From an uncultured Bacteroidota bacterium (GTDB lineage: Bacteria > Bacteroidota > Bacteroidia > Flavobacteriales > TMED113): 29,439 bases of DNA. Below are positions 16,324-25,823 of this stretch, in pieces. The notes under the pieces were generated by a model. That model saw only the letters and a list, made by a program, of their open reading frames with translations. It had not been told where the DNA came from and did not search any database. The first letter of the stretch is position 1, and the number at the start of each line of letters is the position of its first letter. The translations under genes were made by a program, and so were the position numbers. Where the stretch lies: the NCBI GenBank assembly GCA_902520385.1, contig CABYOB010000008.1:1-29439 (forward strand), given 5' to 3'.

Positions 16324-17280
16324 ATTTTGTATTATGTTTTCTATCGTCACACCTTCTGCCTCAGCTTTGTAGTTTTTTACAATTCTATGCCTTAAAACAT
16401 CTGCAGATACTGCACGAACATCTTCAATATCAGGAGAGTATTTGCCTTTTAAAACCGCGTGCATTTTTGCGCCAAGAATTAAATATTGAGAAGCTCTTGG
16501 ACCCGCCCCAAAATCAATAAATTTCTTAATTTCCTCAGGAGAACTCTCATTATTTGGCCTAGTTTTCCTAACTAATTCTACTGCATAAGAGTAAACATTA
16601 TTAGTAACAGGTAAACCCAAAAGGCATTTTTGGAAATTTAAAATATCCTCTAAATTTAAGACTTTACTAATTTCCTGATGATTAACTGTGGTATTACTTT
16701 TTACAATTTGTAATTCTTCATTTAAATTTGGGTAATCAACAACTATACTAAACATGAATCTATCTAATTGCGCTTCAGGTAAGGGATAAGTACCTTCCTG
16801 CTCAATAGGGTTTTGCGTAGCCAAAACAAAAAAAGGACTATCCAGTTTATATGTTTTTCCAGAAACAGTTACAGACTTTTCCTGCATAGCTTCTAACAAC
16901 GCGGATTGAGTTTTGGGTGGAGTTCTATTAATCTCATCAGCTAAAATAATATTTCCAAATAAAGGACCTTTTACAAATTTAAAATTTCTATCATTATCAA
17001 TAATCTCTGCACCAATAATATCTGATGGCATTAAATCCGGAGTAAATTGAATTCGATTAAAATGAAGACCTAAAGTTTTTGAAATTGAATTAACTAACAA
17101 TGTTTTCGCAAGACCAGGAACTCCTATAAGCACAGCGTGTCCGTTTGAAAAAATAGTTATTAAAAGCTTGTCAATTACATCTTTTTGTCCTACAATAACT
17201 TTTGAAACTTCATTTTTTATATTATCACAAACACGAACTAAATTCTCAATAGATTGAATATCTGTATTATTTATTTCCAT
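16315..17280 (-). CDS. MoxR-family AAA+ ATPase
   Basis: This is a 321-residue AAA+ ATPase of the MoxR class, chaperone-like ATPases that often work with VWA- or DUF58-domain proteins. It has the atypical Walker A G53-VPGLAKT, a Walker B IILADE (111-116) followed by INRTPPKTQSALLEAMQE (117-134), sensor 1 ATQNP (154-158), and the arginine-containing QLDRFMF (171-177). The ATG at 17280 lies 8 bp after the stop of the SurA-like gene, so moxR is the last gene of the guaB-ppi-ppi-moxR run. The usual DUF58/VWA partners are absent here; the next gene is convergent meaB. The family is sure and the client unknown. Confidence 0.93.
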   Translation of the reverse strand: MEINNTDIQSIENLVRVCDNIKNEVSKVIVGQKDVIDKLLITIFSNGHAVLIGVPGLAKTLLVNSISKTLGLHFNRIQFTPDLMPSDIIGAEIIDNDRNFKFVKGPLFGNIILADEINRTPPKTQSALLEAMQEKSVTVSGKTYKLDSPFFVLATQNPIEQEGTYPLPEAQLDRFMFSIVVDYPNLNEELQIVKSNTTVNHQEISKVLNLEDILNFQKCLLGLPVTNNVYSYAVELVRKTRPNNESSPEEIKKFIDFGAGPRASQYLILGAKMHAVLKGKYSPDIEDVRAVSADVLRHRIVKNYKAEAEGVTIENIIQNLF

Positions 17281-17288
17281 AAAGTTTA

Positions 17289-18641
17289 TTATTTTTTTTC
17301 CCAGTTATATTTGAATTCAAAATTTGAAAAATCTTTATCAATATGTATAAATGTATTTTCAATCTTCAAACTAATCCAATCTGATAAAACATTTTGTTTT
17401 TTAAAATTCTCTGTATAAATTTTTAAAAGATTGAAATCTTCTTCAACATTTGCAAAATGAGCATCTTTTTTTTGAACTAATTTAATTAATCTGTATCCCT
17501 CTTTCCCGTCCTGACTTTTATAATAAATAGGATCTGAAACATCTCCTTCATTAAGATCAAGAACTTTTTTCTTTATTGAGGGATCAACTTCATCTATAAA
17601 AAAATTAGATTCGCCAGTTTGTGCATTTATTAATAAACCCCCATTATACTTTGTAAATTCATCATCTGAGAATTTCTTTGCAGCAATAGCAAAAGAAGTT
17701 ATAGAACTTTCAATGTCCTCTTTTAATGATATTAATAAATTTTTTGATTCATTTAATTCATTAAAGAAAATTTTTGGAACCATTAATATATGTGCAAAAT
17801 CAACCACCCCACCTTTTCTATCTAAAAGTTTTGCAAAATGATAACCATATTCCGTTTTAAAAACGTTTGATAATTCACCAATAGAAAGACTGAAAATTAC
17901 TGATTCGAATTTTTTTTCTAATTGGCCTTTTTTTATTCCAAAATACTCGCCTCCTGTTCTAGAAGAACCTGGGTCTTCAGAATATAAAATAGCCATAGTA
18001 GAAAACTTGTCACCACTGACTATTCTCTCTCTAAGATTATTCAACTTACTTTTAGTTTCAAGAATTGAAGAATCTGAAGGATTAGGTAAAACTAATATTT
18101 GAGCTATTTGAAATTGATCCTCTAAATATGGTAAACTATCTTGAGGTGTTTTTTTATAAAAATCAATTATTTCTGAAGGAGTTACATCTACAAATTGAGT
18201 TATTTTTTGCTGCATCATTTGAGCCGTTAATTGCTCTCTAATATTTAGAGACAACTCATCTTTGATTTGCTGAATTGATTTGTCAAAATATTTTTCAACT
18301 TTCTTTACGGATCCAATCTGAGAAATAATATAATCTAAACGTCTTTCTAAATTATTACTTATTTCTAAATCGCTAACTACAACACTATCAATTTTAGCAT
18401 GATATACAAGAAGCTTTTGAAATAACAACTCCTCTAAAACTTGTTTTGTAGTTGATGAATCCGAAACATTAATACCTGATTGAGATTTATATTGCATAAT
18501 ATTCTCTTGTAATTCACTAAAGAATAAAACTTCATCTCCTACCATAGCCACTACACCATCTAACTTTATCTTTTTATCTTGAGAAAAAGATAAAGAAAAA
18601 AGGATTAAAAAAATTGATAAAATAAAGCTACTGTTAGTCAT
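17289..18641 (-). CDS. SurA-like periplasmic peptidylprolyl isomerase
   Basis: The 450-residue protein has a signal peptide (about 1-20, ending ...SLSFSQ). An N-terminal SurA-type chaperone region follows, starting DGVVAMVGDEVLFFSELQEN (about 28-47), and then two parvulin-like domains. The first (about 175-285) is recognisable from FQIAQILV, YSEDPGSSRTGGEYFGIKKGQL and KTEYGYHFAKLLDRKG; the second (about 288-400) begins VDFAHILMVPK and holds KFSDDEFTKYNGG. It should fold outer-membrane proteins in the periplasm, like SurA. It lies 46 bp after a larger parvulin protein and 8 bp before moxR, in the guaB operon. The first parvulin domain looks better conserved than the second. The call is firm at family level; I avoid the surA symbol because orthology is not shown. 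Confidence 0.9.
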   Translation of the reverse strand: MTNSSFILSIFLILFSLSFSQDKKIKLDGVVAMVGDEVLFFSELQENIMQYKSQSGINVSDSSTTKQVLEELLFQKLLVYHAKIDSVVVSDLEISNNLERRLDYIISQIGSVKKVEKYFDKSIQQIKDELSLNIREQLTAQMMQQKITQFVDVTPSEIIDFYKKTPQDSLPYLEDQFQIAQILVLPNPSDSSILETKSKLNNLRERIVSGDKFSTMAILYSEDPGSSRTGGEYFGIKKGQLEKKFESVIFSLSIGELSNVFKTEYGYHFAKLLDRKGGVVDFAHILMVPKIFFNELNESKNLLISLKEDIESSITSFAIAAKKFSDDEFTKYNGGLLINAQTGESNFFIDEVDPSIKKKVLDLNEGDVSDPIYYKSQDGKEGYRLIKLVQKKDAHFANVEEDFNLLKIYTENFKKQNVLSDWISLKIENTFIHIDKDFSNFEFKYNWEKK

Positions 18642-18687
18642 TTAAATTTTATAAAAAATTAATATACAAATTTTCTGAAGACAAAGT

Positions 18688-20802
18688 TTACTGTTGCTCA
18701 GTTGTATATGTTTTTCCCCTCCAAATAAAATAAGTTTCTTTTGAAGAACCTAGTTTTTTAACCGCAGTTCTATAAGCTTGTGAAAAAGAACCCTCATATA
18801 TAGGAATATCATCAATTTTTTCTTCAAAATAATTAATTTCATGTAATTTATTTTGCTTTAAAAGAGATAACACATTTTCATTAATATTAACTTCGTATTT
18901 TTGTTTTAATATATCAAGCCACTCTTTTTCTAAATAGTTTTGATACTCAGAGATAACTAATCCTTTGATTGAATTTAATGGTTTAATAGATTGCTGTAAA
19001 TTTTCCTTAATCATTTTAAAGTAAAAAATACCTACTGAATCATATAACATTCTGATTGGTTTATCATTTGCTACTATAACCTCTTCATATATTTTTAAGT
19101 TTAAATTAGATTTCTTGTTGAACTTCTGAGTTAAATACTCATCACTTAAACTAACATCCTTAGAAATATGTTTTATAAGTTTTTTATGATTTTTTTCATC
19201 ATATGTCTCATAAACTTTTATAACCATTCTTTCGGGTTCAAAATATTTTTCTGAGTATTCTTTACTAACTAGAGAGTTATAGAATTCTACAAGACCTAAT
19301 GTGTCCTTAACTGCTTTAGACCAAACTTTTTCATTCATAAGATCAAATAAAAGAATCCCATCATGGTACTCATCCATTAATAATGAAAATTCTTTATAAC
19401 GTAGCTCAAGGTTTTTATTTTCAAAATTAATTATACTTTGTTCAACAAACATTCTATATAGCTCATCAATTATTAATATTGAATTCTCTTTATTTCTAAA
19501 ACTTTTCTTAAAATCAAAAATAAAATTAACAAAGTCACTTTGGTAATAATAAGTTTTTTCATCATTAAAAATTAATGAAAATAAAACTTTATTAGATTTA
19601 ATTAATAAATCAGATGGAGATTTAGCTTTCAAAAAACCTTGACTTGACATATTGTAAAAAACATTTAAATATTTTTTACTTTCTTTAAAATCATAAAAAT
19701 TTTTACATCTCTTTATTAAAGCATCTCGGCTTTTTTGAGATCTAGAATCTTTTTCAACCCTTGACTTTAGAGTTGATTTAATTTCAGCAAATAGAGGAAG
19801 CTCTTTTTTTTCTAGCAATTTAATTATATGCCAACCTGCTGGTGTTTTTATTGGTTTAGAAAAGTCTCCAATATTTTTTATTTCAAATGATGCATCAGAA
19901 AAAGACTCATACATATTAACTTTGTTAGTTACACCAAACCAATCAAGCACCCCACCTTTAGATCCAGATTTTTTATCATCAGAATATTTTTTTGCAAGAT
20001 CTTCAAAACTTTCTCCATCATTTAACAATTCATGTATTTCAAATATTTTCTCCCTAGATAGAGAGTCTGAATTATTCTTAGGTTTTTTCTTATCATTAAC
20101 AATCATAATATGCGCAACTTTTACATCGCCTCTTGATTTTCTTTTATCATTTACCTTTAAAATATGATAACCATAATTAGTCCTGACAGGCTCTGACAAT
20201 TCTCCTTCATTTGTATTATAGGCAGCTGATTCAAAAGGGTAAACCATTCTTAGGGCAGAAAAATAGCCTAACTGTCCTTTATTCTGAGAAACAGATGGGT
20301 CATCAGAATATTTAACTGCTAAATCTTCAAAAAATGCACCATCATAATATTCTTTTCTAATTTTTTTTATTTTATTTAAAGCTCTTAAAGTATCATTTGG
20401 AGAAGCAGATGGATCTAAAGAAATTAAAATATGACTAGCATTAATTTCAAATTTCAATCTATCATACACCTCTTGTAATAGCTCATCTGTTACTTTTGTG
20501 TCATTTAGATAAGATTTACTTAATTGATTTCTATATCCAGCTAATTCTTTCTTAAAAGATGAAAGAGTGTCCATTCCTAAAGATTCAGCTTCAATTACTT
20601 TTAATTTAAAGTTTACAAATAAATTTAAATACTCGTCAATTTCATCCGATTTAACTAATGTATCCGAATCTGTTCTATTTTTGTTATATATATTCAAAAA
20701 CTCAGATGGGAAAATAATATCTTCTCCTATTTTCATTAAGTATTTATCCTGAGAAAAAACTAATGAATAAAAGAAAATTGAAAAGAAAAATAAATACTTC
20801 AT
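18688..20802 (-). CDS. Large parvulin-type peptidylprolyl isomerase (PpiC/SurA family)
   Basis: The 704-residue exported protein has a signal peptide (1-17, ...SLVFSQ). A SurA_N-like segment (about 20-115) is followed by two parvulin domains in tandem. The first (about 118-220) has INASHILISL, YSDDPSVSQNKGQLGYFSAL and VRTNYGYHILKVND; the second (about 225-340) has KVAHIMIV, YSDDKKSGSKGGVLDWFG and IKTPAGWHIIKLLEKKE. The remaining 360 or so residues show no motif I know and look like a substrate-holding arm. No membrane anchor is seen beyond the signal, so a soluble periplasmic chaperone is likely. It lies 12 bp after guaB and is followed by a second, smaller isomerase, so two dissimilar folding factors are co-expressed. 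Family assignment is firm; the C-terminal role is unknown. Confidence 0.89.
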   Translation of the reverse strand: MKYLFFFSIFFYSLVFSQDKYLMKIGEDIIFPSEFLNIYNKNRTDSDTLVKSDEIDEYLNLFVNFKLKVIEAESLGMDTLSSFKKELAGYRNQLSKSYLNDTKVTDELLQEVYDRLKFEINASHILISLDPSASPNDTLRALNKIKKIRKEYYDGAFFEDLAVKYSDDPSVSQNKGQLGYFSALRMVYPFESAAYNTNEGELSEPVRTNYGYHILKVNDKRKSRGDVKVAHIMIVNDKKKPKNNSDSLSREKIFEIHELLNDGESFEDLAKKYSDDKKSGSKGGVLDWFGVTNKVNMYESFSDASFEIKNIGDFSKPIKTPAGWHIIKLLEKKELPLFAEIKSTLKSRVEKDSRSQKSRDALIKRCKNFYDFKESKKYLNVFYNMSSQGFLKAKSPSDLLIKSNKVLFSLIFNDEKTYYYQSDFVNFIFDFKKSFRNKENSILIIDELYRMFVEQSIINFENKNLELRYKEFSLLMDEYHDGILLFDLMNEKVWSKAVKDTLGLVEFYNSLVSKEYSEKYFEPERMVIKVYETYDEKNHKKLIKHISKDVSLSDEYLTQKFNKKSNLNLKIYEEVIVANDKPIRMLYDSVGIFYFKMIKENLQQSIKPLNSIKGLVISEYQNYLEKEWLDILKQKYEVNINENVLSLLKQNKLHEINYFEEKIDDIPIYEGSFSQAYRTAVKKLGSSKETYFIWRGKTYTTEQQ

Positions 20803-20814
20803 AATAATTGAATT

Positions 20815-22278
20815 TTATCTAGAATAATTTGGTGCCTCTCTTGTTATAGTAACATTATGTGGATGACTTTCTTTCATACTAGCAGAGCTAATTTTAATGA
20901 ACTTAGCGAGTTTCAAATTATTAATATTACTTGCCCCACAATAACCCATACCCGCTTTCAATCCTCCAATATATTGAAAAATGGATTCCGATAACTTTCC
21001 TTTATAAGGAACTCTTCCTACAATTCCTTCAGGTACAAGTTTTGATATATCTTTCTTATGATCTTGAAAATATCTATCACTTGACCCTGACTGCATTGCT
21101 TCAATAGACCCCATACCCCTGTAAGATTTAAATTTTCTACCTTCAAAAATTATAGTTTGACCTGGTGACTCTTCCAGACCAGCTAATAATGAACCCAACA
21201 TTACACAATCTGCGCCAGCTACAATAGCTTTTACAATATCTCCGGAAAAGCGTATACCTCCATCAGCAATTAAAGGAATTTTATTATTTTTTAATTCAGA
21301 AAAAATATTACTTATAGCAGATAACTGAGGAACACCAATTCCTGAAACTACTCGAGTTGTACAAATGGAACCTGGACCAATACCTATTTTAACTGCATCT
21401 GCATTATTTTTAATCAATAGCTTAGCTGCTTCTGTAGTAGCAACATTTCCTACTACACAATCTATATTTTTAAAATTCTTTTTAATTTCTTTTAAAGATT
21501 CTATTACTAGTTTAGAGTGAGCATGAGCAGTATCTATTACGACAGCATCAACACCAGCATTTACTAAGGCAGAACATCTTTTAAATCCATCTTCACCTAC
21601 ACCAATTGCAGCAGCAACTCTCAATCTGCCAAAACTATCTTTACAAGCATTAGGCTGTTTTTTAACCTTCATTATATCGCGAAAAGTAATTAACCCAATT
21701 ATTTCATTTTTCGAATTAACAATTGGTAATTTTTCAATTTTGTTTTTTTGTAAAATTATTTCCGCCTCAGATAGAGAAATATTTTTAGTTGTAGTAATTA
21801 AACCTGAGGAAGTCATCACCTCTTTAATTGATTTATTATCATTTTTTTCAAATCTTAAATCACGATTTGTTACAATACCAATTAATTTTTTTTGAGAAGA
21901 CAAAACTGGTATTCCACCAATTTTATACTTACTCATAATCTTTTTTGCATCAATAACTAAAGAATTATCTAAAATAGTTATTGGATTTAGAATCATTCCA
22001 CTTTCTGCTCTTTTAACAATTTCAACTTGGTTAACCTGATCTTGAATTGACATGTTTTTATGAAGAACTGAAATACCCCCCTCTCTCGCTAAAGCAATCG
22101 CCATAGAAGACTCTGAAACAGTATCCATAGCTGAAGAAACTATTGGAATATTTAACTTGATGTTGGATGAAAAAAAAGTACTAGTATCAACATCTTTAGG
22201 TAAAATATCAGAATAAGATGGGATGACTAAAACATCATCAAAAGCAAATCCCTCAGAAATAATTTTTTCACCTTTCAT
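20815..22278 (-). CDS. guaB: Inosine-5'-monophosphate dehydrogenase
   Basis: GuaB oxidises IMP to XMP with NAD+, the rate-limiting step of GMP synthesis. The 487 residues match the usual length. The order is the first barrel half (FAFDDVLVIPSYSDILP, 11-27), two CBS domains (about 95-205), then the second half with DTAHAH (249-254), GNVAT (277-281), the catalytic-loop cysteine C306 in GIGPGSICTTRVVSG (299-313), ADGGIR (338-343), YRGMGSIEAMQSGSSDRYFQ (386-405) with the base-activating arginine R402, and the canonical C-terminus SHPHNVTITREAPNY (471-485). The ATG at 22278 follows a 59 bp gap, the largest in this part of the - strand run, so a promoter for guaB-ppi-ppi-moxR could be there. Identification is firm. 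Confidence 0.97.
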   Translation of the reverse strand: MKGEKIISEGFAFDDVLVIPSYSDILPKDVDTSTFFSSNIKLNIPIVSSAMDTVSESSMAIALAREGGISVLHKNMSIQDQVNQVEIVKRAESGMILNPITILDNSLVIDAKKIMSKYKIGGIPVLSSQKKLIGIVTNRDLRFEKNDNKSIKEVMTSSGLITTTKNISLSEAEIILQKNKIEKLPIVNSKNEIIGLITFRDIMKVKKQPNACKDSFGRLRVAAAIGVGEDGFKRCSALVNAGVDAVVIDTAHAHSKLVIESLKEIKKNFKNIDCVVGNVATTEAAKLLIKNNADAVKIGIGPGSICTTRVVSGIGVPQLSAISNIFSELKNNKIPLIADGGIRFSGDIVKAIVAGADCVMLGSLLAGLEESPGQTIIFEGRKFKSYRGMGSIEAMQSGSSDRYFQDHKKDISKLVPEGIVGRVPYKGKLSESIFQYIGGLKAGMGYCGASNINNLKLAKFIKISSASMKESHPHNVTITREAPNYSR

Positions 22279-22337
22279 TACAATACAAAATATAAGGATG
22301 CAAAATTAAAAATTTTATAACATAAAATGGCCTATTA

Positions 22338-23642
22338 TCACCATATTTTTTCTTCTGGAGGACCACAAGCAACAAAAGAAATATCTTCAATATTTAAATA
22401 CTTAATAGCTAAATATTGAATTTTTTCAGGAGAAATAAGGTTAATTTCTAAATTTAATTTTGAAAAATAATCAAAGTAAGAGTTGTGTTTTTTTAAATCT
22501 CTAAAAACACTTACTTGGGAAAATAAACCATTACAATTATGTAATATATAGCCTAACATATATGATTTTACTCTTTCTAATTCATTTATTGAAACTTTAC
22601 TTTTTCTTAAAGAGTTAATCTCATTAATAATTTCAGAATAAACTTGCTTAGTGTGCTTAGATCCTGCTTCTGTTACTATATTTAATTCACTATAAAATTC
22701 CTCAGTAATTAAAAATGCCCCTACACCATATGTATACCCCTTTTCCTCTCTAATATTCTTCATTAACCGAGAACCAAAATACCCTCCTAAAATTGTAATT
22801 AATATTTTTAAACCAAAAAAATCTTTATGATGATGACCAGGTAAAATTCTACCTATTCTAAACGCTGTTTGTAATGCATTTTTTTTACTTACATAAACAC
22901 TAGAAGGATTATTAATAATAATATTTTTCATTTCATGAAAATTTGAAGACTGAAATGAATTAGGAAAATTATTTTCTAAAATTTCTTTTATATTTTTCGG
23001 AAAGTCACCTGAAATTAAAATATTCAAATTCTTAGTTTTTTTATCTCCTCCTATTTGAAAACTACATATATCAGAATGCGTACTTTTAAAATCTTCAGAA
23101 TTTAAGTTGTCAAAATCATTTAAATTTATTCTTTTACCAAATGGGTGATCTTTGCCATAAATTATTTCTTTAAACTTTGTTTTTGCTTTTTCAGTAACTT
23201 TAATTGATGATATATTGAATGCCTTTTTTTTATTATTTAATTTATTTTTTATTACATCATGGGGAAAGGTTGGAAAAAAAATACAATCAGAAATAATTGG
23301 CACAATTCCTTTGATAGATTTTGACAAAATATGTAAAGAGCATTCGAAATGCCTTCTGTTAAAGGATTTTGAAAAATAGCCTCCACAAGAATCAATTTCA
23401 CTATTAAGCTCCATTTCGCTAAAATTATTAGTTCCACAATTCAAAAAAGAATTTGTGGCAGAAATTTCTAAACTTGATCTAGTGTTTAAAACAGTTGAAT
23501 CTACATCAAATATAAAATCAATACCCATAACCGAAGATCCTTTCTTTGGAAAAAAATAAATTGGTATTGAATCAAATAAATAATCCTTTTCAGGATTTAA
23601 AAAAAATGGCTTATTGATCTTATTTACTTTTAGCTTCTTCAT
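22338..23642 (-). CDS. M16 peptidase, non-catalytic partner subunit
   Basis: This 434-residue pitrilysin-fold protein lacks the zinc motif HxxEH: the matching N-terminal helix reads SSLEISATNSFLNCG. It keeps the C-terminal substrate-binding arginine and tyrosine, seen in GSRLMKNIREEKGYTYGVGAF. That is the layout of the R/Y subunit in heterodimeric M16B proteases, which pair with a zinc subunit such as the one encoded directly upstream. I chose the ATG at 23642, two bases after the partner's stop. The frame is open to 23675, but that start would overlap the partner by 31 bp and add an unlikely leader. No signal peptide is visible, so both subunits are probably cytosolic, though Bacteroidota M16 pairs are often exported. 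Confidence 0.88.
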   Translation of the reverse strand: MKKLKVNKINKPFFLNPEKDYLFDSIPIYFFPKKGSSVMGIDFIFDVDSTVLNTRSSLEISATNSFLNCGTNNFSEMELNSEIDSCGGYFSKSFNRRHFECSLHILSKSIKGIVPIISDCIFFPTFPHDVIKNKLNNKKKAFNISSIKVTEKAKTKFKEIIYGKDHPFGKRINLNDFDNLNSEDFKSTHSDICSFQIGGDKKTKNLNILISGDFPKNIKEILENNFPNSFQSSNFHEMKNIIINNPSSVYVSKKNALQTAFRIGRILPGHHHKDFFGLKILITILGGYFGSRLMKNIREEKGYTYGVGAFLITEEFYSELNIVTEAGSKHTKQVYSEIINEINSLRKSKVSINELERVKSYMLGYILHNCNGLFSQVSVFRDLKKHNSYFDYFSKLNLEINLISPEKIQYLAIKYLNIEDISFVACGPPEEKIW

Positions 23643-23644
23643 TT

Positions 23645-24883
23645 TTACATTTTTCCATAATACAATGAAGTACAATTTGAAGGTAAAAATATTTTTCTTG
23701 CTTCATTTAAAATATCCTCTCTAGAAATTGAGCTAAAACTCATAAAATCCTCATTAATTAAATTTGGATTTCCTAAAATTGCACCAATTGCTAAATCAAC
23801 AGCTTTATAAGAATTATTCAACAAAGAAAATCGTAAAGCAGATTCATTTTTTTTCTGAACTTTACTTAACTCTTCTTCACTTACAAGAAAAGATGATAAT
23901 AAATTCAATTCGTTAAATATACTTTCTTCAGCTATAGAATAATCAATATTATCATTTAAAAAACCTTTAATATACAATAAACTTGAATCAAAATCTTCAC
24001 CTAAATAAGTTTGTATTTTACTAAATATTTTCTCTTTCTTAACTAAATTATTATACAGCCTTGAAGAAGCCCCAGAGGAGAGAATATAAGAAATTAACTT
24101 AGATACATAAAAATTAAAATCAAGCCTTCCACCCATATGAAATGCAAGGACAATACATTTTGAGGGAACATCTCTTTTTATTTTTAATTGAACTTTTTCT
24201 GTTTTTTTTGGCTCAAATAAATACTTATTTCTAATTACTTCCCGAAAAGGAATTGATGAGAAATATTTAGAGACCATTTTTTTTACTTTATTAAAATCAA
24301 TATTGCCAGCTACAACTAAAACTGCATTACTAGGAGTGTAAAAATTTTTATAAAATTGATTTACTATATCTAATTTAAATTTTTCTATATGAGCGATTTC
24401 TTTTCCTATAGGGCACCAGCTATAAGGATGAAGGTTATATGAGGCTGCACGTAATAGTAAATGCAGATCACCATAAGGCTGATTTAGATACATTTGCTTA
24501 AACTCCTCTACAACAACATTTTTTTGTATATCAAGACTTTTTTGAGAAACATTTAAATTTAACATTCTATCACTTTCAATATATAATGCATGTTCTAAAT
24601 TATTTGAAGGAATTGTTATATAATAATTTGTAATATCACTACTAGTAAATGCATTATTTTGAGCCCCAACCTTTTCTAGAAAATCATCGAAATTTGGATG
24701 ATTACAGGTTCCTGAGAACATTAAATGTTCAAATAAATGAGCAAGTCCAGTATAATCTGGACTCTCATCTTTCGAGCCAACATCATATAATAAATTCGTA
24801 GTAACTACATTACTATCAGTGTCTAAATGTAGAATGACTCTTAGTCCATTATCGAGGGTGAAAAATTCAAAATCAGTATTCAT
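23645..24883 (-). CDS. M16 zinc metallopeptidase, catalytic subunit
   Basis: The 412-residue protein has the inverted zinc motif H49-L-F-E52-H53 in TGLAHLFEHLMFSGT (46-60) and the distal zinc-binding glutamate at about E126 in VVVEEF (123-128), with the usual spacing. H49 and H53 bind zinc and E52 is the general base. N-terminal TLDNGLRVILH and LLYDVGSKDE are also typical. It belongs to the M16B processing-peptidase-like group and should degrade peptides or misfolded chains together with the non-catalytic partner that follows it by 2 bp. Its start overlaps the nitronate-monooxygenase-like gene by 11 bp. There is no recognisable signal peptide. The family call is firm and the substrate unknown. 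Confidence 0.94.
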   Translation of the reverse strand: MNTDFEFFTLDNGLRVILHLDTDSNVVTTNLLYDVGSKDESPDYTGLAHLFEHLMFSGTCNHPNFDDFLEKVGAQNNAFTSSDITNYYITIPSNNLEHALYIESDRMLNLNVSQKSLDIQKNVVVEEFKQMYLNQPYGDLHLLLRAASYNLHPYSWCPIGKEIAHIEKFKLDIVNQFYKNFYTPSNAVLVVAGNIDFNKVKKMVSKYFSSIPFREVIRNKYLFEPKKTEKVQLKIKRDVPSKCIVLAFHMGGRLDFNFYVSKLISYILSSGASSRLYNNLVKKEKIFSKIQTYLGEDFDSSLLYIKGFLNDNIDYSIAEESIFNELNLLSSFLVSEEELSKVQKKNESALRFSLLNNSYKAVDLAIGAILGNPNLINEDFMSFSSISREDILNEARKIFLPSNCTSLYYGKM

Positions 24884-25817
24884 TTAATTTATTTCTAGTT
24901 TTATAAAAATCATTTATTATTTCCATAACAATCTCTTTAGCGGGTTTAATTTGATCTAAATAACTTGAAATTTGACCAATTTCTAATTCACCATCATCTA
25001 TATCCCCCTCAAACATTCCCTGTTTTGCCCTTCCTCTTCCTAATAAATTCTTTATATCTAATATAGATTTTTTTTCTAGGTAAGCATTTTGTATTTCCTG
25101 ATAAAATTTATTTTTAAGTAACCTAACAGGAGTTATTTCTTTTAGAGTTAAAGATGTACCTCCATCTTTAGATTTTAAAATAGCGTTTTTAAAATTTAAA
25201 TGAGCAGAACTTTCATTTGATAAAACAAATCTACTTCCTATTTGAACTCCCTCTGCACCTAAAGACATAGCAGCACACATAGTTTTCCCAGTACCAATTC
25301 CTCCGGCGGCGATTATAGGAATATCAATATATTTTTTAAGTAGCGGTAATAAACAAAAAGTTGTATTTTCATCTAAGCCGTTATGACCACCTGCTTCAAA
25401 GCCTTCTCCAACAATTGCATCAACTCCAGCATCTTGAGACTTTAATGCAAATTTTAAATTTGAAACTACATGAACTACAATTACCCCATTTTCTTTTAAT
25501 TTTTCTGTCCATTTACTAGGACTACCTGCAGAAGTAAAAACAATAGGAACTTGATGTTTGATAACTAAATCAATATGTTCTGAAACATTTGGGTACAATA
25601 AAGGTATATTAACAGCATAATTATTTTTTGTGGCTTTTTTACATTTTAAAATATGAGTGCTCAATATTTCGGGATACATAGAACCGGAACCTATAATCCC
25701 TAGTGCTCCAGAATTACTAACAGCAGAAGCTAATCTCCAACCACTACACCAGACCATTCCCGCCTGAATAATAGGAAAATCTATGTTAAATAAATCAGTT
25801 ATTCTAGTTTTTATCAT
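24873..25817 (-). CDS. Nitronate monooxygenase / NPD-like FMN enzyme
   Basis: This is a 314-residue TIM-barrel flavoprotein of the 2-nitropropane dioxygenase/FabK superfamily. It shows FPIIQAGMVWCSGWRLASAV (14-33), a central GEGFEAGGHNG (137-147) with the catalytic-position histidine, and the FMN phosphate-binding AAGGIGTG (170-177) and GVQIGSRFV (190-198). The length is at the short end for nitronate monooxygenases and fits FabK-like enoyl-ACP reductases as well, and the sequence alone does not separate the two. It lies between a secreted MORN-repeat protein (6 bp upstream) and the M16 pair (11 bp overlap), neighbours that give no metabolic clue. The superfamily is firm and the substrate unassigned. 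Confidence 0.87.
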   Translation of the reverse strand: MIKTRITDLFNIDFPIIQAGMVWCSGWRLASAVSNSGALGIIGSGSMYPEILSTHILKCKKATKNNYAVNIPLLYPNVSEHIDLVIKHQVPIVFTSAGSPSKWTEKLKENGVIVVHVVSNLKFALKSQDAGVDAIVGEGFEAGGHNGLDENTTFCLLPLLKKYIDIPIIAAGGIGTGKTMCAAMSLGAEGVQIGSRFVLSNESSAHLNFKNAILKSKDGGTSLTLKEITPVRLLKNKFYQEIQNAYLEKKSILDIKNLLGRGRAKQGMFEGDIDDGELEIGQISSYLDQIKPAKEIVMEIINDFYKTRNKLNEY

Positions 25818-25823
25818 TTACAT

